A stretch of 64,000 nucleotides of DNA, from positions 1 through 64,000 of the forward strand of contig JABXIS010000049.1 of the NCBI GenBank assembly GCA_013372975.1. The letters are read 5' to 3'. The notes under the pieces were generated by a model. It had not been told where the DNA came from and made no database searches. It saw only the letters and a program-made list of their open reading frames with translations. Source of the DNA: Alphaproteobacteria bacterium (lineage in GTDB: Bacteria; Pseudomonadota; Alphaproteobacteria; Sphingomonadales; Kordiimonadaceae). Within the stretch, counting starts at the first letter, position 1; each line of letters starts with the position of its first letter. Shown here in pieces: positions 1 to 6,944 of this stretch. The translations under genes and the position numbers were made by a program.

Positions 1-518
1 AGCGCCTGGGCGTTTGTCTGGTCGTGCTGCAGGACCTGCTGGTAAATCTGCGCGGCCTGCATGGTTTCGCCAGCTTCCATGGCCTGATCTGCCATCTCAA
101 GCGCTTCAGCGAGCGGATCACCCGCGCCTTTGCCGCCGGAGGCGTCCACCAGTCGGTCAATAAACGCCTTGAGCTGCGAGGGCGGCACAGCGCCCTGGAA
201 ACCATCAACAGGCTGGCCCTGCCAGAAGGCAAGCACGGTTGGCAGGCTCTGAACCTGAAGCTGGGCGCACAAGGTCTTGTTTTCGTCAGCGTTGATTTTC
301 ACCAGCGATACAGCGCCACCTGCGGCTTGCACGGCGCTTTCCAGTGCGGGCATAAGCTGTTTGCAGGGGCCGCACCAGTCAGCCCAGAAATCCACGATAA
401 CAGGCCGCTCGCGCGAGGCCATGATCACGTCTTCGCTGAAGGTCTCGATCGACCCGTCCTTGATTGATGCCTTGCTGCCAGCCTGCATGCTGTCAGCGCC
501 TGTCATAAACTGATCCAT
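1..518 (-). CDS. Thioredoxin with TPR-type tail (YbbN/CnoX-like), 3' end outside the window
   Basis: The minus strand reads from an ATG at 518 and is still open at base 1, so the C-terminus lies outside the window. The thioredoxin active site WCGPCK is visible about 45 residues in, preceded by VIVDFWAD, and the cis-Pro segment (SLPTVLAF) follows. After the roughly 110-residue thioredoxin fold the chain continues into helices of tetratricopeptide type (residues about 130 onward, alternating Ala/Gln/Glu). This fold plus TPR arrangement is that of the YbbN/CnoX family, whose E. coli member is a chaperedoxin that protects proteins from oxidation and hands them to GroEL; family thioredoxin activity varies. 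The ribosome site is weak (AAGAG about 8 bases before the ATG). Family assignment is secure; the exact role is inferred. Confidence 0.85.
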   Translation of the reverse strand, partial: MDQFMTGADSMQAGSKASIKDGSIETFSEDVIMASRERPVIVDFWADWCGPCKQLMPALESAVQAAGGAVSLVKINADENKTLCAQLQVQSLPTVLAFWQGQPVDGFQGAVPPSQLKAFIDRLVDASGGKGAGDPLAEALEMADQAMEAGETMQAAQIYQQVLQHDQTNAQA

Positions 519-648
519 AATCACAACTCTTGGAAATAGATTGGTGTCTTGCTCCACCAAGACCATAAGGCGTTCCGGCAGCCTTTGCCAGTGCCGATTT
601 TACCCATCAGACATAGGAAACTTTTCGGGCCGTGCAACCGTGTTGGGT

Positions 649-1167
649 TCAGTCGAGATCAACAATGAGCGGCTCATAGCCACAGGCCTTTATGAAGCGG
701 AGAAGGTCATCCGGCGTTATTGCGGTGGTGGCAGCATTGTGAAGCGGGTGATAGTAAAGCGGCGACTTGGCCATCATGGCTTTGTCTAGCGCAACAAGAA
801 GGGTTGGCTCTTCGCCTATGCCCGACTGCGCGTTAATGAGCGCAAAGGGGGTGACGGAGCCAGGGATCACGCCAAGCATGGATTTCAGGCTGTCTGCGCT
901 GCCGAACGACAATCGCCCCATCCCCAGCTTTTCCGAAAGGGCCTTCAGGTCTACCCTGCGGTCTTCGTCAACAACCACCAGCGCGCGCCGTTTTTTCTTG
1001 TCCCGCACAAACAGGTTTTTGCTGTGCCCGCCGCCTTTGGGCATGTGGGCACGTTCCGCCTGCGCTTCCTCAACGGTAAAGACTGGTGAGTGCCGGTATG
1101 TCTCGGTTTCGATGCTGAGCGATTCCAGAAAGCTAAACAGCTCTTCTTCCGTTTTGGGCGATTCCAT
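649..1167 (-). CDS. YbaK/prolyl-tRNA-deacylase-associated domain protein (ProX-like)
   Basis: A 172-residue protein made almost entirely of one YbaK/aa-tRNA deacylase domain of the stand-alone ProX type. Members of this family hydrolyse Ala or other wrong amino acids from tRNA-Pro in trans, complementing prolyl-tRNA synthetase editing. The signature segment GGGHSKNLFVRDKK contains the conserved lysine used in catalysis, and GVTPF-like (GSVTPFALIN) and NAATTAITPDDL segments of the family follow. A longer reading would use TTG at 1185; I prefer the ATG at 1167, which has GGGA about 8 bases upstream. It stands alone on the minus strand between the thioredoxin gene and the tRNA. Specificity for Ala-tRNA(Pro) is inferred from the family. 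Confidence 0.85.
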   Translation of the reverse strand: MESPKTEEELFSFLESLSIETETYRHSPVFTVEEAQAERAHMPKGGGHSKNLFVRDKKKRRALVVVDEDRRVDLKALSEKLGMGRLSFGSADSLKSMLGVIPGSVTPFALINAQSGIGEEPTLLVALDKAMMAKSPLYYHPLHNAATTAITPDDLLRFIKACGYEPLIVDLD

Positions 1168-1221
1168 CGTTTTTATCCCGATCAAGTCATCTATCAGAGC
1201 CTGAATATGGCATAAAAATTA

Positions 1222-1254
1222 TTTAAAAACAGTATGTTAACTGTATTTTTTAAA
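1222..1254. other. AT-rich dyad-symmetric element
   Basis: An imperfect inverted repeat, TTTAAAAACAGT then a short spacer then ACTGTATTTTTTAAA, lies between the divergent YbaK-like gene and the tRNA. The inner CAGT/ACTG arms are exact, with a spacer of six bases. It could be a regulator site or part of a promoter region. No protein can be assigned. Confidence 0.35.
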
Positions 1255-1363
1255 AAAAATAAAAAAGGTATTGCAATGGACGTGCGCATGGCTATTATCC
1301 CGCCACGCAGACGGCACTGCCGCCTGTTACCCCGCCGGCCTCTCAGGCCGGATACGCGATTGA

Positions 1364-1438
1364 GCGGGCGTAGCTCAGGGGTAGAGCACAACCTAGCCAA
1401 GGTTGGGGTCGTGAGTTCGAATCTCATCGCCCGCTCCA
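1364..1438 (+). tRNA. tRNA-Gly (anticodon GCC), CCA encoded
   Basis: All four arms fold: acceptor GCGGGCG with CGCCCGC, D arm GCTC/GAGC, anticodon stem CAACC/GGTTG and T arm GTGAG/CTCAT with TTCGAAT loop. The discriminator is U, as expected for tRNA-Gly, and CCA is encoded at 1436-1438. The seven-base anticodon loop reads TAGCCAA, giving anticodon GCC at 1396-1398. The base just before the anticodon (tRNA position 33, window 1395) is A, where nearly all tRNAs carry U. A short GC hairpin (1335-1351, CCGGCC/GGCCGG) precedes the 5' end and may mark the leader. Confidence 0.95.
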
Positions 1439-1470
1439 TCTTCTCCTTGAGAAATCAACGAGTTACAAGA

Positions 1471-1495
1471 AGCCACCGATCCGGTGGCTTTTTTG
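1471..1495 (+). terminator. Rho-independent terminator after tRNA-Gly
   Basis: AGCCACC and GGTGGCT pair around a five-base loop and are followed at once by a run of six T. It lies 33 bases after the encoded CCA and also argues against any start of the next gene upstream of about 1500. Confidence 0.85.
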
Positions 1496-1606
1496 TTTTG
1501 TGTCTTCTTTTCGCTCGAAAGGCCACAAGAACGCTTGTGCGTGTTGGCTGCTCACCCTATGGTTTGCCCAAACGATGATCACAGCAGCAATGGAGATAGA
1601 GGCGGC

Positions 1607-3556
1607 GTGACCTATCGTCCCGAAATCGAAGGGATGCGGGCAATTTCGTTGCTGGCGGCAATATTCTGCCACGCCAAATTCAGCCTGTTCAGCGGTGGCT
1701 ATGTCGGGGTTGACGTCTTTTTCGTCATCAGCGGCTATCTCATCACCCAGATTATCCTGCGGGATGAAGACCAGAAGAGATTCAGCCTGGTCTTTTTCTA
1801 TGAGAAGCGAATTCGCCGCATCGTACCGCCGCTACTGCTTGTGACGCTGGCGACATTGCCTTTCGCCTGGTTCTATATGCTGCCAACCGACATGACCGAC
1901 TTTTCAGAAAGCGTGCTGTCTGTTGTGCTGTTTTTCTCCAACATGCATTTCTGGCAGGAAAGCGGATATTTCTCCGCGGCGTCGGAATTGAAACCGCTCC
2001 TGCATACCTGGAGCCTCGGAGTTGAGGAACAGTTTTACCTTCTGTTCCCGCTGTTTCTCGTGTGGACCTGGCGGCGGGGCTTCAGGTTTTCGATAGCGGC
2101 ATCATGTGCCCTGTTCGTGGTCAGCCTCGCGGTTGCCGTCTGGGCCGTCAACAACACACCTGTGGCTGCCTTCTATCTTTTATCAACACGAATGTGGGAG
2201 CTGCTGGCCGGCTGGGGGATCGCTATCCTGCACCGTAGGGGATATATGGTGCCAGAGGGCATCACCAGCAATTTGTTGGGTGGGCTTGGGCTGACCCTGG
2301 TGGTTGTGCCGATGTTCGCTTACGATGACCTGACGCCCTTTCCGGGGATCGCAGCCCTGTCCCCCGTACTCGGTGCTGCGCTATTGCTTTTTTGCACTGC
2401 ACCGTCGACCTGGGCGCACCGGTGGCTGTCCTGCGGCCCGCTGGTCGGTCTCGGAACCATTTCCTACAGCGCCTATCTCTGGCATCAACCGCTGTTTGCC
2501 TTCAGGCGCTATGGAGGTGCGGTGGAACCTGAGCCCTGGGTCTTCCTGGGCCTGACAGGCTTGACATTGGTGCTGGCCTATATCAGCTGGCTGCTGGTGG
2601 AAAAGCCCTTCCGAAACCGCAAGCAGATGGCACGGAACAGGGTTTATTCGATCTCCGCCATCGGGGCAGTCTTGCTGATCGGCTTTGCGCTCTCAGGCAT
2701 ATTGTCCGGCGGCTTTCCGGATCGGTTTTCATTGGCACAGCAAACCATGCTGGCTAAAGCGACACCATCGCCGAAGCGGGACGAATGCCACACGGGCGGC
2801 ACCGATTATCTGGCACCGGCTAATGCCTGCACCTATTTCACCCCGACGCCGCGCTGGGCGGTGTTGGGGGACAGCCATGCGGTTGAAATCTCCTATGCCC
2901 TTGCTGACGAGTTGCGCGGGCAGGGCGACGGGGTCCTGCAGCTGTCCTTCAGCAGTTGCCCGCCCCGCTGGTCGTCCGACACGACCGATCCATGCGCGCG
3001 ATGGGTCAAGGAGGCTGTGGCGACCATCCTGGCCCGACCGGAGATCGAAAATGTGGTGCTGTCCTACCGAATGGCGTGGGCGCTACATGGCGAGCACCTG
3101 GATCATTATCCCGACCTTCCTGACGAGATACCGCCTGCCCAGCAGCAGGATGTGCTGCGTTCCTACGAGGCCATCCAGCGCACTCTGGTGGACGCGGGCC
3201 GGAATGTGGTTCTTGTGTTGCAGGCACCAGAGCTGCGTTATGGGCTGCGCAGATTGATTCGGGATACCGCCGATTTTGTCGACGGCAACATGACCAGTGT
3301 GCCCCGATCCTGGTGGCTGGCGCGTACCGCGGATATAAGCGAATGGCTCAAAGCGCTGCCTGTGCCGGTCCTGGTTGTTGACCCTGCGGATCTCTTCTGT
3401 AAGAAAGCGGTCTGTTTCGCCTCCCTCGATGGTCGGGCGCTCTATTATAACGAGGATCATATGTCATTATATGGTGCACGCCTTGTCGCCAGAGAGCTTC
3501 TCCGGCAAAGCCAGGTCCATGGCGCGTCGCTTGCGCGGGCGGGCTCGGTTCAGTAA
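1607..3556 (+). CDS. Acyltransferase-3 family with C-terminal SGNH domain (OafA-like)
   Basis: A 649-residue membrane enzyme. The first part begins YRPEIEGMRAIS, the usual opening of the acyltransferase-3 family, and holds about ten hydrophobic segments with the FFVISGYLIT signature and the RIRRI basic motif. After about residue 390 a soluble domain carries GDSH, the block I of SGNH hydrolases, and ends with NEDHMS, which supplies the Asp/His of the same fold. Such fusions O-acetylate cell-surface sugars, moving an acyl group from the cytoplasmic side to a polysaccharide. I chose the GTG at 1607 (GAGG four bases before, and GGAG further up) because the longer open frame would start inside the tRNA terminator. 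Being the first gene of the polysaccharide locus, it probably acetylates the O-antigen or capsule repeat; the substrate is not shown. Confidence 0.88.
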   Translation: MTYRPEIEGMRAISLLAAIFCHAKFSLFSGGYVGVDVFFVISGYLITQIILRDEDQKRFSLVFFYEKRIRRIVPPLLLVTLATLPFAWFYMLPTDMTDFSESVLSVVLFFSNMHFWQESGYFSAASELKPLLHTWSLGVEEQFYLLFPLFLVWTWRRGFRFSIAASCALFVVSLAVAVWAVNNTPVAAFYLLSTRMWELLAGWGIAILHRRGYMVPEGITSNLLGGLGLTLVVVPMFAYDDLTPFPGIAALSPVLGAALLLFCTAPSTWAHRWLSCGPLVGLGTISYSAYLWHQPLFAFRRYGGAVEPEPWVFLGLTGLTLVLAYISWLLVEKPFRNRKQMARNRVYSISAIGAVLLIGFALSGILSGGFPDRFSLAQQTMLAKATPSPKRDECHTGGTDYLAPANACTYFTPTPRWAVLGDSHAVEISYALADELRGQGDGVLQLSFSSCPPRWSSDTTDPCARWVKEAVATILARPEIENVVLSYRMAWALHGEHLDHYPDLPDEIPPAQQQDVLRSYEAIQRTLVDAGRNVVLVLQAPELRYGLRRLIRDTADFVDGNMTSVPRSWWLARTADISEWLKALPVPVLVVDPADLFCKKAVCFASLDGRALYYNEDHMSLYGARLVARELLRQSQVHGASLARAGSVQ

Positions 3557-3974
3557 GCTTCTTTCCTGCCCAAGCACCCCAGGTCTTTTTCGGGAACTAT
3601 TGGATCACCGAACAGCCGGTACCCCTTGCCTCCAACATGGCATTTGTTGACTTTAGCGCCTGCCGCGGCAATGGCCGCCTACCGCTGGAACGCCGAACAA
3701 GCCCTGACCGCAGAAAATTTCGTGGTCGCAGGCTGATGAAAAAGTCGGGTGTCGGCGTTTCTGGGCGGCCTGTGTCTGGCGAGCAGCACTACCCCTTTTT
3801 CCGATCAAGCTTGCGTAAAAGTCAGCTCGGATGATATAGCTGGCAACGGTGTTAGTGGGAGTAGCATGTTTGATTCGGGGGGGTGAGGCTTGCCTGTGGC
3901 GGACCAGATAATGTAGGCCAATCACTTAGGTCCGGACACCATCAGGTGGGCGGCTAAAATTTCTTGAAAATATA
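3557..3974. other. Intergenic stretch with no convincing gene
   Basis: The 418 bases between the acyltransferase and the dehydratase carry no reading frame with a credible start and homology. One short stretch (about 3736-3833) reads as a signal-peptide-like string if a single A is removed from the run of five A after an ATG, so it may be a decayed gene start. No terminator or clear promoter was found. Confidence 0.4.
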
Positions 3975-5861
3975 ATGATCTATGAATTTCTGACAAATCT
4001 ACCAAGATGGGCGAAAAGGGCGATTTTATTCTCGCTTGATAGCCTTCTGGTGCCTTCAAGTTTGTATGTCGCTTTTGCTCTGCGGCTTGATACACTGGCG
4101 CCCTTTGTGGGTCAGGGCCATTCTTGGGTCCTGTTGGCTTCAATGACGGGGATCGGCGTGATCCTGATTTATGCGTTCGGCCTACACCGGATCAAGCTAC
4201 ATGTTTTTGAAGGCTCGACAATAACCCGGATCGGGTTGGTATCGGTCCTGTTGCTGCTTCTGGCTGTCTTGCTCGTGTATTTCTTCCGCCTTTGGGCGCC
4301 TCGGTCGGTGCCAATCATATTTGCTTCGATCTTTTTCCTGACCAGCGTTACCGCGCGGATTCTCGGGGCGCAGCTGCTTTATTTTCTGCAGCACCGCCAA
4401 TTGAAAGGCTCAGCGGTACCGGTTGTTGTATACGGAGCAGGTGCCGCCGGCATTCAGCTTGTGTCCGCCCTTCGCCAGTCCCCGGAAATCAATCCGATCG
4501 GATTTGTAGACGACAATCCCTCGCTGCATGGTGTGATCGTGTGCGGGCTCAAGGTGGACAAGCCTGCCAAGCTGGAAGCCATGGCGGAGGACAGGAGGAT
4601 TGAGCGGATCATCCTCGCGATCCCCTCGGCGCCGCAAGCCCGGCAAAACGAGATCATGGCTAAGCTGACGAAATTGCCATGTGAAGTACAGGTTTTGCCG
4701 TCCTTTGTCGAGATGGTGTCGGGCAAGGGGCCGCAGGACAGCCTAAGGACGGTAGCACCCGACGAACTACTTGGCAGGGACAAGGTGGATCTTGATATCC
4801 CGGACGTTGCTAAGGCCTATGCGGGCCGAGTGATCATGGTGACAGGCGCTGGTGGCTCGATCGGATCGGAACTATGCCGCCAACTGGTGAGCTGCCGTCC
4901 TGCGCAGATCGTGCTGTATGAGCAAAGCGAATTTGCCCTGTACGAGATTGACCGGGAACTGCGCCCCCACGCGGATGCTCACGGCATTGTTGTGACCACC
5001 CGTCTCGGATCCATCACTGGCAAGGACCGCATAGCATGCGTGCTGGTGGAACAGCGGGTCGACATCATCCTTCATGCGGCGGCCTACAAGCATGTCCCGC
5101 TTGTCGAGGACAATGAGCTTGAAGGCGCCCGAAACAATGTGCTCGGAACCCTTGTCGTCGCACAGGCGGCGCAGGCGGCGGGCGTCGAACGTTTCATCAT
5201 GATTTCGACAGACAAGGCGGTGCGTCCAACCAATGTGATGGGGGCAACCAAGAGGATTGCCGAGCTGATCCTGCAGGATATGCAAACGCGGTCGAAACGG
5301 ACCATCTATTCGATGGTACGGTTTGGCAATGTGCTCGGCTCGTCCGGGTCCGTATTGCCGCTGTTTCAGCGCCAGATTGCGAACGGTGGGCCGGTGACTG
5401 TGACCCACCCCGAGATGACACGCTTTTTCATGACCATCCCCGAAGCCTCGCGGCTTGTGCTGTTGGCGGGGGCGTATGCCTCGGGCGGCGACGTGTTTGT
5501 GCTTGATATGGGCGAGCCGGTGAAAATCCTTGATGTGGCGCGCCAGATGATCAAACTGGCGGGATACCGGGTCAAGGAAGAAGGCGCGGAGGACGGCGAT
5601 ATCGAAATAGAGATCGTCGGGCTGCGACCGGGCGAAAAGCTCTATGAAGAGCTGCTGACCGACAACGACAGTTTGACTGCGACCCCTCATGAGAAGATCA
5701 TGCGGGCCGCCGAACCTCCTTTGAACCACAAGGATGTGGCGGCTATGCTGGCGGGCATCAAGGCGGCGCTGGCTGACAATGACCGGGAGGCGCTCTATCC
5801 CATTCTTTGTCGGTGGGTTGAAGGATATGCGCGGCCTGGCAGGGAGACTGCGAGCCGGTAA
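3975..5861 (+). CDS. Membrane-bound nucleotide-sugar 4,6-dehydratase (WbpM/CapD/PglF family)
   Basis: A 628-residue protein with four N-terminal transmembrane helices (residues about 12-130), an intermediate Rossmann-like domain (VVVYGAGAAGIQLV near 155) and the C-terminal dehydratase domain that starts with VTGAGGSIGSEL near 291. The STDKAVRPTNVMGATKR segment places Met where most short-chain enzymes have Tyr, as is typical of the large WbpM-type dehydratases. Known members convert UDP-GlcNAc to UDP-2-acetamido-2,6-dideoxy-4-hexulose at the inner membrane, the precursor of QuiNAc, FucNAc or bacillosamine. Here it could feed the SDR at 29312-30331 and the phosphoglycosyl transferase at 28688-29248. 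No good ribosome site precedes the ATG, but no alternative start is better. Sugar specificity is inferred from the family. Confidence 0.92.
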   Translation: MIYEFLTNLPRWAKRAILFSLDSLLVPSSLYVAFALRLDTLAPFVGQGHSWVLLASMTGIGVILIYAFGLHRIKLHVFEGSTITRIGLVSVLLLLLAVLLVYFFRLWAPRSVPIIFASIFFLTSVTARILGAQLLYFLQHRQLKGSAVPVVVYGAGAAGIQLVSALRQSPEINPIGFVDDNPSLHGVIVCGLKVDKPAKLEAMAEDRRIERIILAIPSAPQARQNEIMAKLTKLPCEVQVLPSFVEMVSGKGPQDSLRTVAPDELLGRDKVDLDIPDVAKAYAGRVIMVTGAGGSIGSELCRQLVSCRPAQIVLYEQSEFALYEIDRELRPHADAHGIVVTTRLGSITGKDRIACVLVEQRVDIILHAAAYKHVPLVEDNELEGARNNVLGTLVVAQAAQAAGVERFIMISTDKAVRPTNVMGATKRIAELILQDMQTRSKRTIYSMVRFGNVLGSSGSVLPLFQRQIANGGPVTVTHPEMTRFFMTIPEASRLVLLAGAYASGGDVFVLDMGEPVKILDVARQMIKLAGYRVKEEGAEDGDIEIEIVGLRPGEKLYEELLTDNDSLTATPHEKIMRAAEPPLNHKDVAAMLAGIKAALADNDREALYPILCRWVEGYARPGRETASR

Positions 5862-5921
5862 GCGATGGCCCGGGTGGGCCTGGCTGTTGGTGTGTCACAC
5901 AGTATTGGAACAGATTCAGGA

Positions 5922-6944
5922 ATGACTGACGACACAAATATTACGCCGCTCTGTATCTCCGGGGCCTACTGGACCGGGGCCAGCGCGGTAGTGGATCTAC
6001 TGACCGAACATACTGATTGCGCCGTCGTGCCGGGCGAATTTTCGCTTTTCTCTTTCGGGCAGTTTTTTCAGGAAGTCTTCACCCCCCTTGCAAACGGTGA
6101 TTTTCCCGAGAAGGCGTTAGTGGCACACCGGTCGCGTATGTGCGATTTCGACCGGTCGGATCTCTATCCTTTTCGCGCTGTGGGGCGGCGCATTGGCCGA
6201 AAGTTGGGCTGGTACCCGGAACTGTTTTTCGGCCAACGCACGGGAGCTGGCAAAACGCTCGGGCCGGACTACCGGGCCAGCCGCAAGGTGCTAGACCTGA
6301 TGCTCGCCGATATTTCGGCGGCGCCGGACCAGTTTTGTGAGGCTGACCTTTCGGCGTCGGTCAAGACAGTTCTCGACCAGGCGGGACGAAGCGTTGCCGC
6401 CAGCAGCGGGCGCCCTGCGCCGCGCTACGCGGTTTTCGATCAGCTTGTGGCCCCACCGTATTTTGAGGATGCGCGCCGGGCGCTGCCGACAATGAAATAT
6501 ATCGTTGTTGATCGGGACTGGCGCGACCAATATATTTCGATGAGACCGCTCATCAAGTCCATGATGGAACGCAATCGGGCCCTTGGCGTGCGGCCGTGGG
6601 ACGAAGACGACGAGCCCATTCAGGACGATGTGGTTGAGGTGTTTTTGAAATTTAGGAAGAAGGTAGCAAATCATCTCGCCGCGCGGCAGGAAGATTCCTC
6701 TTACAATATTCTGCAGGTTCAATATGAAGAACTGGTTATGGACAATGAAACCACAACCAAGCGCATTTTTGACTTTCTAGACCTGAGTTTGCTGGATTGG
6801 TGCCCTCTAACTGTGTTTTTTAGTGAGAGGTCTAAGCTGAGAATAGGTAAGTGGAAACGACATCCTTGGTGCGACAGTGATTTGGAGCGTGATATTGATC
6901 GGCTCAAAGAGCAGCTGTCCCTGCCGCGAATTTCATTTTTGTGA
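5922..6944 (+). CDS. Sulfotransferase-like protein; candidate phosphoramidate transferase
   Basis: Not a close match to a characterised enzyme, but it looks like a sulfotransferase-fold protein. Near the N-terminus (residues 11-21) CISGAYWTGAS resembles the 5'-phosphosulfate loop of the fold, with Trp where a Lys or Arg is usual. At 193-206 MKYIVVDRDWRDQY with the following Ile-Ser fits the 3'-phosphate-binding motif (Arg and Ser). The stop overlaps the next gene's start by four bases (GTGA), so it is the first gene of the phosphoramidate operon. I chose ATG 5922 because the fold starts eight residues later; ATG 5865 would add 19 residues. The last part of the gene (from about 6660-6720) is AT-richer than its start. 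Because the CDP-amidate kinase nearby should give a PAPS-like 3'-phosphorylated donor, a sulfotransferase fold could transfer phosphoramidate. That role is inference; ordinary sugar sulfation is the alternative. Confidence 0.6.
   Translation: MTDDTNITPLCISGAYWTGASAVVDLLTEHTDCAVVPGEFSLFSFGQFFQEVFTPLANGDFPEKALVAHRSRMCDFDRSDLYPFRAVGRRIGRKLGWYPELFFGQRTGAGKTLGPDYRASRKVLDLMLADISAAPDQFCEADLSASVKTVLDQAGRSVAASSGRPAPRYAVFDQLVAPPYFEDARRALPTMKYIVVDRDWRDQYISMRPLIKSMMERNRALGVRPWDEDDEPIQDDVVEVFLKFRKKVANHLAARQEDSSYNILQVQYEELVMDNETTTKRIFDFLDLSLLDWCPLTVFFSERSKLRIGKWKRHPWCDSDLERDIDRLKEQLSLPRISFL

Noticed and set aside
4872-5729. Minus-strand open frame of 285 codons
   Set aside because: It lies wholly inside the WbpM-type dehydratase gene on the other strand, without recognisable protein features.
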